DNA of 64,000 nucleotides from Yoonia rosea (GTDB lineage Bacteria; Pseudomonadota; Alphaproteobacteria; Rhodobacterales; Rhodobacteraceae): contig NZ_FTPR01000004.1 in assembly GCF_900156505.1 (NCBI RefSeq), forward strand, positions 62,001 through 126,000. The letters run 5' to 3'. Positions 37,549 through 47,832 of the stretch are shown piece by piece; position 1 is the stretch's first letter; every line of letters begins with the position of its first letter. The notes beneath the pieces were generated by a model, which saw nothing but the letters and a program-made list of their open reading frames with translations, had not been told where the DNA came from and ran no database searches. The translations under genes and the position numbers were made by a program.

Positions 37549-38025
37549 ATGAGCGCAGGGGTTATGAAATCAGGTGATGACGGGGGCAGACGCCGCCGTC
37601 GCAGGTCGCGGCGCGCGCAGCCGATGTCCGAGATTAACGTTACACCTTTTGTGGACGTGATGATGGTGTTGCTGATCATCTTTATGGTGGCCGCGCCGCT
37701 TTCGGTTGTTGGTATTCCGGTGGAATTGCCAGAGACGTCAGCGACCGCTTTACCGGGTGATGAAGAAGAGCCGTTGACGGTGACAATCACCAATGATGGC
37801 CGCGTGATGATTCAGGAAACCGATACCACCGAGACCGAATTGGTCGCCCGCTTGCAGGCCATTGCCGCAGAGCGCAGCAGCGACAAGATCTTTTTGCGCG
37901 CTGACGGGCGCAACGATTGGAACCGTGTGGCCGAGGTGATGGGCTTGTTGAACGCCGGTGGGTTCACGGACATTGGTCTTGTGACCGATATCGCGCCGCC
38001 TGCCACAGGCGGCTCTGACGGGTAA
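37549..38025 (+). CDS. tolR: Tol-Pal system protein TolR
   Basis: The 158-residue ExbD/TolR protein has a short basic N-terminus (GRRRRRRSRRAQPMSEINVT), one membrane helix with the essential aspartate (VTPFVDVMMVLLIIFMV), and a periplasmic domain ending in VGFTDIGLVTD-like sequence (AGGFTDIGLVTDI). It forms the TolQ-TolR motor. It begins one base after the tolQ stop and ends three bases before tolA. Confidence 0.95.
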   Translation: MSAGVMKSGDDGGRRRRRRSRRAQPMSEINVTPFVDVMMVLLIIFMVAAPLSVVGIPVELPETSATALPGDEEEPLTVTITNDGRVMIQETDTTETELVARLQAIAAERSSDKIFLRADGRNDWNRVAEVMGLLNAGGFTDIGLVTDIAPPATGGSDG

Positions 38026-38028
38026 ATC

Positions 38029-39147
38029 ATGGCAACGCCGGGCACCATCATTTCAGGGATTGGCCATGTCGGGCTGATCGGCTGGCTGATTGTCGGCTGG
38101 GGGATGTCGTCTGAACCGTTGCAGATACAGACAATGGATGTCTCGCTGGTGTCCGGTGATCAATTTGAACAGATGCGGGCCCGCACGACGCCGCAGCCGG
38201 GGTTGGCTGATCCGGCGGCCCCCGTCCCGCCGGTGATCGAAGAGACCCCGCCGCCACCGCCTGCGCAAGAGCCGATTGTTGAACCAGCCCCGCCGCCTGC
38301 GCCGATTGAGCCACCTGCAGCAGAAGCGCCGCCGCCACCGCCGCCGCCTGCGCCGCCGCAGGCCGAAGTTGTGGATGCACCACCCGCAGAGCTTGCGCCG
38401 CCCGTCACCCCGCCACCGACACCGGATGTGCAGGTGAGTGACAGGCCGACGCCTCCACAGGCGCCAACTGTCGCCTCGACGATTTCCGCGCCACCTCCGC
38501 CTGATGCACGGGTGGATGATGTGGTGCGCGAAGAGGTTGTGCCGGACAACAGCGCCGAGGCCGAGGTTGTGGCCGAAGAGCAAGAGGCAACTGCACCTGA
38601 AGAAACGACGACGGCAATTGTGATCGAGGATCTGGCCCCGACCACATCGGTGCGCCCGTCAACACGGCCAAGCCGCCCTGCGCCCCCGCAACAGACCGCG
38701 ACGGCGGAGCAAGAGCCTGCCCCAACCCAACCGACGCAGACGGAACCAGCCGTACGCGAAGATGACGTCGCAGATGCTTTGGCCGCAGCTTTGGCAAGTG
38801 CTGCTGATGCCCCTGCTGTTGCGGCAGGTCCGCCGATGACGGGTTCCGAGCGTGACAGCTTCCGCCTGTCAGTGAACCGTTGTTGGAATGTTGATCCCGG
38901 ATCGGTTGCGGCACGTGTGACGGTCGAAGTGGGCTTTAGTCTGGATCGCGAAGGCCGCGTGATTGGCAATGAAGTTCGCCTTTTGTCATCTGACGGCGAC
39001 CAAAGCGCGACCAACACCGCATTTGAGGCTGCGCGCCGTGCGATCCTGCGGTGCCAATCCGGGGGGTATCAGCTTCCCGCAGACAAATACGACCAATGGC
39101 AGGACGTTGTGATCACCTTTGATCCCAGCGGGATGCGATTGCGATAG
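38029..39147 (+). CDS. tolA: Tol-Pal system energy transducer TolA
   Basis: The 372-residue protein has one N-terminal membrane anchor (HVGLIGWLIVGWGMSS). A long linker follows, about residues 55-260, made mostly of Pro, Ala, Glu and Thr with clusters such as EAPPPPPPPAPPQAE. A C-terminal TonB/TolA-like domain contains NRCWNVDPGSVAARVTVEVG and RRAILRCQSGGYQLP. TolA spans the periplasm and contacts Pal and TolB. The linker lacks the Ala/Lys-rich helical repeats known from E. coli TolA and looks like a stiff polyproline rod. Position between tolR and tolB makes the call firm. Confidence 0.9.
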   Translation: MATPGTIISGIGHVGLIGWLIVGWGMSSEPLQIQTMDVSLVSGDQFEQMRARTTPQPGLADPAAPVPPVIEETPPPPPAQEPIVEPAPPPAPIEPPAAEAPPPPPPPAPPQAEVVDAPPAELAPPVTPPPTPDVQVSDRPTPPQAPTVASTISAPPPPDARVDDVVREEVVPDNSAEAEVVAEEQEATAPEETTTAIVIEDLAPTTSVRPSTRPSRPAPPQQTATAEQEPAPTQPTQTEPAVREDDVADALAAALASAADAPAVAAGPPMTGSERDSFRLSVNRCWNVDPGSVAARVTVEVGFSLDREGRVIGNEVRLLSSDGDQSATNTAFEAARRAILRCQSGGYQLPADKYDQWQDVVITFDPSGMRLR

Positions 39148-39252
39148 GCAAAGACACGCGTAGGTGAGGTGAAATGGTTTTTTCCCCCTGCCATAATGAA
39201 GAGAGACAGTGCAGATTCGGGCAGAGTCCCGATCGGGCAGAGTGAGGCAAAA

Positions 39253-40569
39253 ATGATAAAGCGACTTTTGACAGTTTTGGTGGCCTTGGTCTTGGCAGGG
39301 CCGGTGATGGCGCAAAGCGGCCCCTTGCGGCTGACAATTACGGATGGTGTGATTGAGCCGATCACCTTTGCTGTGCCAAGTTTTGAGGCGGAAACACCGG
39401 CTGCACAGCAGGCGGCATCGGATATTTCCCGCCTTGTGGTACAGGACCTCGCAGGCACTGGCCTTTTCCGAGAAGTGCCCGCCACGGCCTTTATTTCGCA
39501 AATCAGTTCCTTCGTGCAGCCCGTCGCCTTTGCGGACTGGCGCGCGATTAATGCGCAGGCCTTGATTGTCGGGGCTGTCACGGTGAACGGGGATCAGCTG
39601 ACGGTGAAATTCCGTCTCTATGACGTCTTCTCGGGCCAAGAGTTGGGGCAGGGTCTGCAATTTGCTGGCACGACTGCCGGATGGCGGCGCATGGGGCACA
39701 AGGTTGCTGATGCGGTCTATAGCCGGATTACGGGCGAGGGTGGCTATTTTGACAGCCGCGTTGTGTTTGTCTCCGAGGCTGGACCGAAAGATAACCGTCA
39801 GAAGCGTCTTGCGATCATGGATTTTGATGGCGCGAACGTCCAGTTCCTGACCGATAGTAGCAGCATCGTGCTTGCCCCGCGGTTCTCGCCAAGTGGCGAC
39901 CGCGTGCTTTACACAAGTTTCGAAAGCGGTTTTCCGCGGATCAACGTGTTGAACGTGGCCAACGTTGGCCGCCAGCAGTTGCAGACGGCCCCGGGCGAGA
40001 TGGCCTTTAGCCCGCGTTTTTCCCGTGATGGGCGGCAGGTGATCTATAGTTTGTCGAATGGCGGCAATACCGACATCTACCGCACCGATCTGGCTACGGG
40101 TCAGCACGTGCGCCTGACGCAGGCCCCGTCCATCGAAACCGCGCCCAGCCTGTCACCCGATGGCAGCCAGATTGTTTTTGAAAGCGACCGTTCCGGCAAC
40201 CAGCAGCTTTACATCATGTCCGCCAACGGCGGTGAGGCGCGGCGCATATCCTTTGGTGAGGGGCGTTATGGTACGCCTGTCTGGTCGCCACGTGGTGATC
40301 TTGTGGCCTTTACCAAGCAAAACGCAGGGCGGTTTCATATCGGGGTGATGCGCACTGATGGCTCGGAAGAGCGCTTGCTCACCTCGTCATTCCTTGATGA
40401 GGGACCAACGTGGTCGCCCAACGGTCGCGTCATTATGTTCAGCCGCGAGACCCAAGGCGCGGGCGGGACATCGTCGATGTATTCGGTGGATATTTCGGGC
40501 CGCAATCTCAAAGCCGTGCCTTTACCAAGTGGCGCGTCGGATCCGTCATGGGGGCCGTTGCAGCCGTAA
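39253..40569 (+). CDS. tolB: Tol-Pal system periplasmic protein TolB
   Basis: The 438-residue protein has a signal peptide ([19 protein letters not shown]), an N-terminal domain, and a six-bladed beta-propeller with WD40-like repeats such as [33 protein letters not shown] and [11 protein letters not shown]. It binds Pal. GAGG lies five bases before ATG 39253, which opens the signal peptide; the ORF from 39169 is longer but its leader is not a signal. It is 105 bases after tolA. Confidence 0.95.
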   Translation: MIKRLLTVLVALVLAGPVMAQSGPLRLTITDGVIEPITFAVPSFEAETPAAQQAASDISRLVVQDLAGTGLFREVPATAFISQISSFVQPVAFADWRAINAQALIVGAVTVNGDQLTVKFRLYDVFSGQELGQGLQFAGTTAGWRRMGHKVADAVYSRITGEGGYFDSRVVFVSEAGPKDNRQKRLAIMDFDGANVQFLTDSSSIVLAPRFSPSGDRVLYTSFESGFPRINVLNVANVGRQQLQTAPGEMAFSPRFSRDGRQVIYSLSNGGNTDIYRTDLATGQHVRLTQAPSIETAPSLSPDGSQIVFESDRSGNQQLYIMSANGGEARRISFGEGRYGTPVWSPRGDLVAFTKQNAGRFHIGVMRTDGSEERLLTSSFLDEGPTWSPNGRVIMFSRETQGAGGTSSMYSVDISGRNLKAVPLPSGASDPSWGPLQP

Positions 40570-40579
40570 CGATGTGTGA

Positions 40580-40608
40580 TTCCCAAGTGGCGAAAGTCGT
40601 GCTAGAAT
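40580..40608 (+). promoter_or_regulatory. Weak candidate promoter before pal
   Basis: TTCCCA, 17 bases, then TAGAAT stand 38 bases before the pal ATG. The -10 box is good and the -35 box poor. An extra internal promoter would explain how Pal is made in excess over TolB. Confidence 0.3.
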
Positions 40609-40646
40609 GAAAAAAACAGAGCAGTCTATAAACAGGATGAAACCCT

Positions 40647-41168
40647 ATGACACTTTTTAAGACAACGGCGGTTGTTCTCTTGGTGCTGGCAACAGCAGCA
40701 TGTACCAACCCTGATCGCTTTGGCGCTGGTCGCGATGGCGGCGCCGGTGCCAATGCAGGTCTCGGAGCCGGTATGGCCGGATCGGCAAGCGACCCGACAA
40801 GCCCGCTTTTCTTTAACCAGACGATCGGCGACCGTGTTTTGTTCGCGGTGGATACATCCACCATCACACCCGCTGGCCAGACCATTCTGGACGGGCAGGC
40901 GCAGTGGCTTCTCACAAACGCCGACTACCGTGCTGTGATCGAAGGCCATGCCGATGAGCAGGGCACACGCGAATATAACCTCGCACTTGGCCAGCGCCGT
41001 GCAAATGCGGTGCGTGAATATCTGGTGTCGCGCGGTGTGCCTTCCAACCGTCTGCAAGTGACGAGCTTTGGCAAGGAACGCCCCATTGCGATCTGTTCCG
41101 AAGAAAGCTGCTATGCGCAAAACCGTCGGGCCGTCACCGTCCTGTCGTTCTCTGCGATGACAAGCTGA
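40647..41168 (+). CDS. pal: Peptidoglycan-associated lipoprotein Pal
   Basis: The 173-residue lipoprotein has a signal ending in ATAAC (lipobox cysteine at residue 19) and a Gly/Ala-rich spacer. The OmpA-like domain carries peptidoglycan-binding residues in EGHADEQGTREYNLALGQRR. It anchors the outer membrane to peptidoglycan and to TolB. It follows tolB by 77 bases. Confidence 0.96.
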   Translation: MTLFKTTAVVLLVLATAACTNPDRFGAGRDGGAGANAGLGAGMAGSASDPTSPLFFNQTIGDRVLFAVDTSTITPAGQTILDGQAQWLLTNADYRAVIEGHADEQGTREYNLALGQRRANAVREYLVSRGVPSNRLQVTSFGKERPIAICSEESCYAQNRRAVTVLSFSAMTS

Positions 41169-41190
41169 TCAAGACCTGAAGGAAGCCCCT

Positions 41191-42003
41191 ATGTTGTACC
41201 GTCTCGCTGTTGTCTGCGCATTGCTGATTTCGCCGCTTCCTGCCGTTGCGCAGGAAGAAACCTTGGCCGATATCAGGCAACAGCTGACGGTGCTTTTTGT
41301 TGACGTGCAGCGTCTGAAACGCGAATTGTCAACGACAGGGGGGCTTGGAGCGGGCGTTGCGGGAAATACACCACTTGATCGTCTGAATGCGATCGAGGCA
41401 GAGTTGCAGCGCCTGACGTCGAACACCGAACAGCTCGAATTTCGGGTGAACAGTATTACGACCGATGCCAACAACCGCATCGGTGATCTGAACTTCCGCC
41501 TTTGCGAACTCGAACCGGGCTGTGATATCGGCCAACTTGATGACACACCTTTGGGTGGCGTCGCAGTGCCAGGTGCTGTCGCGGCAGTGACGAACCCGAA
41601 CACAGGCGGCCCCGCTTTGGCCATTGGTGAGCAAAGCGACATCGAGCGGGCGCAGGAGGCGCTCGCTGCAGGTGACTTTCGCGGCGCCGCTGACCAGCTT
41701 GAGACCTTTGTCGCGACCTACCCGGGTAGTCCGCTGACCTCTGATGCGAATTACCTGCGCGGCGAGGCTTTGGAAGGACTGGGTGAAACGACGAATGCAG
41801 CACGCGCCTATCTTGAGGCTTTCTCGGGCGATCCGACAGGACTAAAGGCACCCGATGCCTTGTTCAAACTAGGGTCGTCTCTTGGCAAGATCGGGCAAAC
41901 ACAAGATGCCTGCCTGACGCTTGCCGAAGTGAACGTCCGTTTCCCTGGCAACGCGACCGTGCTTGATGCCCAGATGGAAATGCAAGCCTTGGGATGCCAG
42001 TAA
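41191..42003 (+). CDS. cpoB: Cell division coordinator CpoB (YbgF)
   Basis: The 270-residue periplasmic protein has a signal peptide (LAVVCALLISPLPAVAQE), a coiled-coil segment (about residues 25-95, IRQQLTVLFVDVQRLKREL) and C-terminal TPR repeats with GDFRGAADQLETFVATYPGS and NYLRGEALEGLGETTNAAR. CpoB couples peptidoglycan synthesis with Tol-driven outer-membrane constriction. It is the last tol gene; its end overlaps tilS by ten bases. Confidence 0.93.
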   Translation: MLYRLAVVCALLISPLPAVAQEETLADIRQQLTVLFVDVQRLKRELSTTGGLGAGVAGNTPLDRLNAIEAELQRLTSNTEQLEFRVNSITTDANNRIGDLNFRLCELEPGCDIGQLDDTPLGGVAVPGAVAAVTNPNTGGPALAIGEQSDIERAQEALAAGDFRGAADQLETFVATYPGSPLTSDANYLRGEALEGLGETTNAARAYLEAFSGDPTGLKAPDALFKLGSSLGKIGQTQDACLTLAEVNVRFPGNATVLDAQMEMQALGCQ

Positions 42004-43268
42004 GCCGCTCTTCGGACAGCGTCGAGGGACGTTTCCAGGCTGCAATCGCGGCATCCTGTCATTCGGATCAACCCGTTGGTCTGGCCGTGTCGGGCGGCGG
42101 CGATTCCATCGCACTTATGCAGCTGGCTGCGCGTTTTCGTCCCGCAGATAGGCTCCGTGCGATTTCCATTGATCACGGTCTCCGCCCCGAAGCTAAAGAC
42201 GAGATCGCTTTGGTGGCCGCACAGGCCATGGCCCTCGGGATTGATCATGCGGTCGTCAACTGGACATGGGACGGCAAAGGCAATCTACAGGCCGCCGCCC
42301 GCGAGGGGCGCTGGGCTGCGGTGCGCGACTGGGCGGTGATGCATAATTTGCGCACGGTCTGGTTCGGTCATACCGAGGATGATCAGGTTGAGACGCTCTT
42401 GATGCGGTTGGCGCGGGGCTCTGGCATTGATGGTCTCACGGCGATGTATCCGCTGACGCGGCGCGATGGACTGCAAGTGTTCCGTCCGCTTTTGGGCCTG
42501 TCGCGCGCCGATCTGCGCGCGTGGTTGACGCAACAGAAAATTACATGGGCCGAGGACCCCAGCAACGAAGACCCACGATTTGACCGCGTGCGCGCGCGCC
42601 AGATGTTCGCACAGTTGGAAACCTTGGGAATGACACGCAAGCGGTTGCTGCAAACCGTCGACCACATGCAGGCGGCACATTTATCATTGCAAGAGGCGGC
42701 ACTTGGCTTTGCAAAGTTGCATGTGCGACAGGATACAGGTGATCTGATCTTGGGGCCCGCCGCACTTGACCTTGCCAAAGCTGATGCACCACGGCGCGTC
42801 ATGGCTGCGGCCTTTGCTTGGGTCGCCAGCCGCAGCTACCGGCCACGGTTTGAGCAATTGCTGGAAACGGTCGCGCAGGCCCGTAAGGGGGCCACGGTGA
42901 CTTTGGGCGGTTGTATCATGACACCCGATAAGGGCGGCGCAGTGCGCCTGACGCGTGAAGCGGCAGCAACAAGTGCCGCGGTGCGGTTGCAACACGATGC
43001 GGACCTACCTTTGGGCGTATTTTGGGATCAACGCTGGTTTCTTGAGGGACCTGTAGACGACAATTTGTCCTTCAAGGCGCTTGGTTCAGGGATCAAGGAC
43101 TGCCCCGATTGGCGGGCTGCCGGGCTCCCGCGGACCTCGCTGATGGCTTCGCCCGCGATCTGGCAGGGGGAGCGTCTCGTCGCGGCACCTGTGGCCGGTT
43201 TATCGAACGGATGGTCTGCGCGGATTGTCGCGGATTATCATACATCGGCGTTTGCCATTGAAGATTGA
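41994..43268 (+). CDS. tilS: tRNA(Ile)-lysidine synthase TilS
   Basis: The 424-residue enzyme has the N-type ATP pyrophosphatase loop LAVSGGGDSIALM and typical downstream motifs (IDHGLRPEA, GHTEDDQVETLLMRLARGSG). It changes the wobble cytidine of the isoleucine CAU tRNA to lysidine, so that AUA is read as Ile. The start ATG 41994 overlaps the end of cpoB. The C-terminal part is weakly conserved, as usual. ftsH starts 79 bases later. Confidence 0.95.
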   Translation: MPVSRSSDSVEGRFQAAIAASCHSDQPVGLAVSGGGDSIALMQLAARFRPADRLRAISIDHGLRPEAKDEIALVAAQAMALGIDHAVVNWTWDGKGNLQAAAREGRWAAVRDWAVMHNLRTVWFGHTEDDQVETLLMRLARGSGIDGLTAMYPLTRRDGLQVFRPLLGLSRADLRAWLTQQKITWAEDPSNEDPRFDRVRARQMFAQLETLGMTRKRLLQTVDHMQAAHLSLQEAALGFAKLHVRQDTGDLILGPAALDLAKADAPRRVMAAAFAWVASRSYRPRFEQLLETVAQARKGATVTLGGCIMTPDKGGAVRLTREAAATSAAVRLQHDADLPLGVFWDQRWFLEGPVDDNLSFKALGSGIKDCPDWRAAGLPRTSLMASPAIWQGERLVAAPVAGLSNGWSARIVADYHTSAFAIED

Positions 43269-43347
43269 GGTTTAACCTCTATTTTAGATGAAACGCTTGT
43301 GCGGCGACTCTGTCGTCCCACTTCCCCATTTCAAAGGAGTTTCCCCC

Positions 43348-45267
43348 TTGGGCAACGCGCGTAACATGGTCTTTTGGGTCGTCCTGTTCCTGATGGTATT
43401 GGCCCTTTTCAATCTCTTCAGCAGTCCGCAGGGCGCCACAAACAGTGAGACGCGCAGCTATTCTGCTTTCGTCCAAGCCGTTGAAAGTGGCAGCGTAACA
43501 AGCGCCGTCATTGATGGCGAGAATATCCGCTTCACAGAGGCAGGTCGCACCTTTACCACGATCCGTCCGCAAGATGCTGAAGTGACACAGCTTTTGCTGG
43601 CCGCTGATGTGCCGGTTGAGGCGCGGAGCCAGGAAACATCGGTGTTCCAGTCATTCCTGCTCAGCCTGCTTCCCTTCCTGCTTTTGATCGGTGTCTGGAT
43701 CTATTTCATGAACCGTATGCAGGGCGGCGGCAAAGGCGGTGCAATGGGCTTTGGCAAATCGCGCGCGAAATTGCTGACCGAAAAGCATGGCCGCGTCACC
43801 TTTGACGATGTCGCCGGCATTGATGAAGCCAAAGAAGAGCTTGAAGAGATCGTTGAGTTCCTGCGGAATCCACAAAAATTCTCGCGTCTTGGCGGTAAAA
43901 TTCCCAAAGGAGCCTTGCTTGTCGGCCCTCCCGGTACGGGTAAAACGCTGCTTGCACGCGCTATTGCGGGCGAAGCCGGTGTGCCGTTCTTTACGATCTC
44001 TGGTTCTGATTTTGTCGAAATGTTTGTTGGTGTGGGTGCATCCCGCGTCCGCGATATGTTCGAGCAGGCGAAGAAAAACGCGCCATGTATCGTGTTCATC
44101 GACGAGATTGACGCCGTCGGCCGCGCACGTGGTGTCGGCATCGGTGGTGGCAACGACGAGCGTGAGCAGACGTTGAACCAGCTTCTGGTCGAGATGGACG
44201 GGTTTGAGGCCAACGAAGGTGTCATCATCGTCGCTGCGACCAACCGTCGTGACGTGCTTGACCCTGCGCTTTTGCGTCCGGGCCGTTTTGACCGTCAGGT
44301 TACGGTACCGAACCCCGATATCAAAGGCCGCGAAAAGATTTTGGGCGTGCACGCGCGTAAAATCCCGCTTGGCCCTGATGTTGATCTGCGCATCATTGCG
44401 CGCGGTTCTCCGGGTTTCTCGGGCGCCGATCTGGCGAACCTTGTCAATGAAGCCGCCCTGATGGCGGCGCGTGTGGGCCGCCGTTTTGTGACGATGGTCG
44501 ATTTCGAAAGCGCCAAGGATAAGGTTATGATGGGCGCCGAGCGCCGGTCTATGGTCATGACTGCCGAGCAGAAGGAAATGACAGCCTATCACGAAGCGGG
44601 CCATGCGATTGTCGGGATCACGCTACCGAAGTGCGATCCGGTCTATAAGGCTACCATCATTCCGCGTGGCGGTGCTTTGGGCATGGTGATGAGCCTGCCC
44701 GAGATGGACCGCTTGAACATGTTCCGTGATGAATGCCACCAGCGTCTGGCAATGACCATGGCAGGCAAGGCGGCGGAAACCATCAAATACGGTGCCGATC
44801 AGGTCAGCAACGGCCCTGCCGGTGACATCCAGCAGGCCAGCCAATTGGCCCGTGCGATGATCCTGCGCTGGGGCATGTCCGATAAGGTGGGCAACATCGA
44901 CTATTCCGAGGCACATGAAGGGTATTCTGGTAATACCGCTGGTCTGTCCGTATCGGCCAACACCAAAGAGCTGATCGAGGAAGAAGTGCGCAGCTTTATC
45001 CAGGCTGGCTATGAGCTTGCGCACAAGATCATCACCGAAAAGAACGAAGAGTTCGAGCGTTTGGCGCAGGGTCTGTTGGAGTATGAGACACTGACCGGTG
45101 ATGAGATCAAGCGCGTGATGGCAGGTGACCCCCCTCAGGCCAGCAATGACAGCGATGATACGCCGTCTGCCGGCGGGACTCCATCGGTCACGGCGATCCC
45201 GAAAACCAAGCCCAAGAAGCCGCGCGCTTCTGATGATGGCGGGATGGAACCGGAACCATCTGCATAA
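43348..45267 (+). CDS. ftsH: ATP-dependent zinc metalloprotease FtsH
   Basis: The 639-residue protein has two N-terminal membrane helices ([18 protein letters not shown] and [19 protein letters not shown]), the AAA+ domain with [30 protein letters not shown] and [19 protein letters not shown], and the peptidase motif AYHEAGHA with the zinc histidines. It degrades membrane and short-lived proteins. The start is TTG 43348, decided by AAGGAG eight bases upstream and by the family's usual GNARN beginning; the in-frame ATG at 43288 has no such site. A terminator follows. Confidence 0.96.
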   Translation: MGNARNMVFWVVLFLMVLALFNLFSSPQGATNSETRSYSAFVQAVESGSVTSAVIDGENIRFTEAGRTFTTIRPQDAEVTQLLLAADVPVEARSQETSVFQSFLLSLLPFLLLIGVWIYFMNRMQGGGKGGAMGFGKSRAKLLTEKHGRVTFDDVAGIDEAKEELEEIVEFLRNPQKFSRLGGKIPKGALLVGPPGTGKTLLARAIAGEAGVPFFTISGSDFVEMFVGVGASRVRDMFEQAKKNAPCIVFIDEIDAVGRARGVGIGGGNDEREQTLNQLLVEMDGFEANEGVIIVAATNRRDVLDPALLRPGRFDRQVTVPNPDIKGREKILGVHARKIPLGPDVDLRIIARGSPGFSGADLANLVNEAALMAARVGRRFVTMVDFESAKDKVMMGAERRSMVMTAEQKEMTAYHEAGHAIVGITLPKCDPVYKATIIPRGGALGMVMSLPEMDRLNMFRDECHQRLAMTMAGKAAETIKYGADQVSNGPAGDIQQASQLARAMILRWGMSDKVGNIDYSEAHEGYSGNTAGLSVSANTKELIEEEVRSFIQAGYELAHKIITEKNEEFERLAQGLLEYETLTGDEIKRVMAGDPPQASNDSDDTPSAGGTPSVTAIPKTKPKKPRASDDGGMEPEPSA

Positions 45268-45271
45268 GAAT

Positions 45272-45304
45272 AAAACGCCGCTCCTTACAGAGCGGCGTTT
45301 TTCT
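45272..45304 (+). terminator. Rho-independent terminator of ftsH
   Basis: AAAACGCCGCTC and GAGCGGCGTTTT form a perfect 12-bp stem around a six-base loop, followed by TTCTTT. It starts five bases after the ftsH stop and closes the ruv-tol-ftsH block. Confidence 0.93.
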
Positions 45305-45374
45305 TTGGTGACTGCCGATTGAAGCCTTCATTTGTCTGCCGTAAGCATAGGCCAACGACAAAGAGGAGCGCATC

Positions 45375-45953
45375 ATGCCTGCATTGGCCCCCACAAAAAT
45401 CACTGGCAAAGTCGTTTGGATCGGCCATGTGCCCGACCGCGATGCGTCTTTGCGCTCACACGCGGTGCAGACGGCAGAACTGACCTATGCAGGCATACCG
45501 GGGGAAGTGCATGGCGGGCTAACACGTCCATCCTGTAGCCGCGTGTTAAGCCAGTATCCGCGCAATACCGAAATCCGCAATGTGCGTCAGCTGTCAGTGG
45601 TCTCTGCCGAGGAACTGGCCGAGATTGCTGCAGAGTGTGGGTTGGAAGCGTTGGACCCGGCATTGATTGGCGCGTCTTTGGTGATTGGCGGTATCCCTGA
45701 TTTTAGCCACTTGCCACCTTCATCGCGACTGCAATTCGCGGATGGGTCCACGATTGTTGTTGATATGCAAAACCGCCCCTGCCATTTGCCTGCCAAGGTG
45801 ATCAACGCTGATCATCCCGGTGCAGGTGACAAATTCAAAACAGCAGCGAAAGGCAAACGTGGCGTGACGGCTTGGGTTGAACGTGAAGGGCATATCCATC
45901 TGGATGACTCCGTCACGCTGCATGTCCCCGACCAACGCGCATGGGCGCCCTAG
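45375..45953 (+). CDS. MOSC-domain protein
   Basis: The 192-residue protein fits the MOSC domain (C-terminal domain of molybdenum cofactor sulfurase). A conserved cysteine follows HGGLTRPSCSR; IGASLVIGGIPDFSHLP and VKFRD-like strands match the fold, and a late lysine-rich stretch (KFKTAAKGKRGVTAWVEREG) closes it. MOSC proteins carry sulfur or act in molybdenum cofactor metabolism or N-hydroxylated compound reduction. Stand-alone bacterial members have no proven function. AGAGGAG lies six bases before the ATG. Confidence 0.85.
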   Translation: MPALAPTKITGKVVWIGHVPDRDASLRSHAVQTAELTYAGIPGEVHGGLTRPSCSRVLSQYPRNTEIRNVRQLSVVSAEELAEIAAECGLEALDPALIGASLVIGGIPDFSHLPPSSRLQFADGSTIVVDMQNRPCHLPAKVINADHPGAGDKFKTAAKGKRGVTAWVEREGHIHLDDSVTLHVPDQRAWAP

Positions 45954-45983
45954 GTTTCCCATCCGACACAAGCAGATGCGCTG

Positions 45984-45999
45984 CCGCCGATTCCGGCGG
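45984..45999 (+). terminator. Small GC-rich hairpin after the MOSC gene
   Basis: CCGCCG, four bases, then CGGCGG form a 6-bp stem 31 bases after the MOSC stop and about 97 before fhs. No T run follows, so termination is doubtful; it may also lie in the fhs leader. Confidence 0.35.
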
Positions 46000-46095
46000 T
46001 GATTATGTCGCAATCACAGTGCATAGGATGGCAACCAAGCGCTAGAAGCGATCAGGGACACACACGGCAATTGCCAAGAAATGGGTAAGTTTTTC

Positions 46096-47772
46096 ATGGA
46101 ATATAAGTCTGACATCGAGATCGCACGCGCCGCGAAAAAGCGCCCAATTCAGGAAATCGGTGCGAAGCTGGGCATTGAGAGCGACGATCTGCTGCCCTAC
46201 GGCCACGACAAAGCAAAGGTCAGCCAGCGTCTGATTAATGCCGTACAAGACCGCGCCGATGGCAAGCTGATCCTTGTCACCGCGATCAACCCGACCCCGG
46301 CGGGTGAAGGTAAGACAACCACGACTGTGGGGTTGGGTGACGGGCTGAACGCAATCGGCAAGAAGGCTGCGGTATGTATCCGCGAAGCCTCGCTTGGGCC
46401 CTGTTTTGGCATGAAAGGCGGTGCTGCGGGCGGTGGCTATGCCCAAGTCGTGCCGATGGAAGACATGAACCTGCACTTCACAGGGGATTTCCACGCGATT
46501 ACGTCGGCGCATAACCTGCTGTCGGCGATGATTGACAACCATATCTACTGGGGCAACGCACTTGAGATCGACATCCGCCGCGTCGTGTGGCGGCGCGTGC
46601 TCGACATGAACGACCGCGCTTTGCGTCAGATCACGACGTCTTTGGGCGGCGTGGCCAACGGTTTCCCGCGTGAAGCAGGCTTTGACATTACAGTGGCGTC
46701 CGAGGTCATGGCGATCCTGTGCTTGGCCCGCAATCTGGACGATCTGCAAAAGCGGCTGGGCGATATCATCGTGGCCTACCGCCGCGACAGGACACCTGTG
46801 TATTGCCGTGACATCAAGGCCGATGGCGCGATGACAGTGTTGTTGAAAGACGCGATGCAGCCGAACCTTGTGCAGACACTGGAAAACAATCCGGCTTTTG
46901 TGCACGGCGGGCCTTTTGCCAATATCGCGCATGGCTGCAACTCGGTCACGGCAACAACAACCGCGCTGAAACTGGCGGACTATGTCGTCACAGAGGCAGG
47001 TTTCGGTGCCGATCTGGGTGCCGAGAAGTTTATGAACATCAAGTGCCGCAAGGCGGGCATTGCGCCGTCTTGTGTGGTCGTTGTCGCCACGGTGCGCGCG
47101 ATGAAAATGAACGGTGGTGTCGCCAAGGCCGACCTTGGAACCGAGAATGTCGCGGCGGTCGAGGCAGGCTGTGCGAACCTTGGACGGCACATCGAAAACG
47201 TCAAATCCTTTGGCGTACCGGTCGTTGTGGCGATCAACCATTTCGTCACTGACACGGACGCCGAAGTTGAAGCGGTCAAAGCCTACGTCGCAACCCAAGG
47301 GTCCGAGGCGATCCTGTGCAAGCACTGGGCGCTGGGATCAGAAGGCACCAAGGACCTTGCCACGCGCGTTGCGCAGATTGCCGACGCCGGTGAAGCGAAT
47401 TTCGCGCCTATTTATCCCGATGACATGAGCCTGTTCGACAAGATCGACACGATTGCCAAGAAGATCTACCGCGCTGATGGTGTTGTTGTTGATGGCAAGA
47501 TTCGCGAGCAGTTGAAGGCGTGGGAAGAGCAAGGCTACGGCAACTTGCCGGTCTGTATGGCCAAGACACAATACAGCTTTACCACCGATCCCACCCAGCG
47601 TGGCGCACCGACAGGGTTTACCGTACCGGTCCGTGAGGTGCGTTTGAGCGCAGGCGCTGGCTTCATCGTGGCCATCTGCGGTGAGATCATGACCATGCCG
47701 GGGCTGCCACGTGTGCCTTCGGCCGAGCAGATCATGCTGAATGATGCAGGCGAGATCGAAGGGCTATTCTAA
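46096..47772 (+). CDS. fhs: Formate-tetrahydrofolate ligase
   Basis: The 558-residue enzyme has the P-loop-like ATP site [20 protein letters not shown] and the family blocks [20 protein letters not shown] and [14 protein letters not shown]. It makes 10-formyl-tetrahydrofolate from formate, ATP and THF. ATG 46096 is preferred, with GGTAAG seven bases upstream and the usual [13 protein letters not shown] start; ATG 46081 is in frame too. folD, the next enzyme of the same folate branch, follows 60 bases later. In marine roseobacters the pair serves oxidation or assimilation of one-carbon units. Confidence 0.96.
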   Translation: MEYKSDIEIARAAKKRPIQEIGAKLGIESDDLLPYGHDKAKVSQRLINAVQDRADGKLILVTAINPTPAGEGKTTTTVGLGDGLNAIGKKAAVCIREASLGPCFGMKGGAAGGGYAQVVPMEDMNLHFTGDFHAITSAHNLLSAMIDNHIYWGNALEIDIRRVVWRRVLDMNDRALRQITTSLGGVANGFPREAGFDITVASEVMAILCLARNLDDLQKRLGDIIVAYRRDRTPVYCRDIKADGAMTVLLKDAMQPNLVQTLENNPAFVHGGPFANIAHGCNSVTATTTALKLADYVVTEAGFGADLGAEKFMNIKCRKAGIAPSCVVVVATVRAMKMNGGVAKADLGTENVAAVEAGCANLGRHIENVKSFGVPVVVAINHFVTDTDAEVEAVKAYVATQGSEAILCKHWALGSEGTKDLATRVAQIADAGEANFAPIYPDDMSLFDKIDTIAKKIYRADGVVVDGKIREQLKAWEEQGYGNLPVCMAKTQYSFTTDPTQRGAPTGFTVPVREVRLSAGAGFIVAICGEIMTMPGLPRVPSAEQIMLNDAGEIEGLF

Positions 47773-47779
47773 CTGATAC

Positions 47780-47805
47780 GGGCGGGGCCATGCCCCGCCC
47801 ATTTC
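47780..47805 (+). terminator. Hairpin between fhs and folD
   Basis: GGGCGGGGC, three bases, then GCCCCGCCC form a perfect 9-bp stem, followed by ATTTCC. It may partly end transcription after fhs or stabilise the fhs message. folD starts 28 bases later. Confidence 0.5.
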
Positions 47806-47832
47806 CTATCCGACCAACAAAGAGAAGACGTA

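Noticed and set aside
38300..38360. Tandem CCG-type repeats as a CRISPR or minisatellite
   Set aside because: They are in frame with tolA, encode its polyproline rod and have no constant repeat and spacer lengths.
38160..39017. Minus-strand ORF (285 codons) of Gly/Ser/Thr repeats opposite tolA
   Set aside because: It is the reverse complement of the proline-rich tolA linker; the repeats come from CCG/GCC codons, not from a real protein.
45954..46095. Folate riboswitch ahead of fhs
   Set aside because: Only one short hairpin is visible; no conserved THF-riboswitch core could be recognised by eye.
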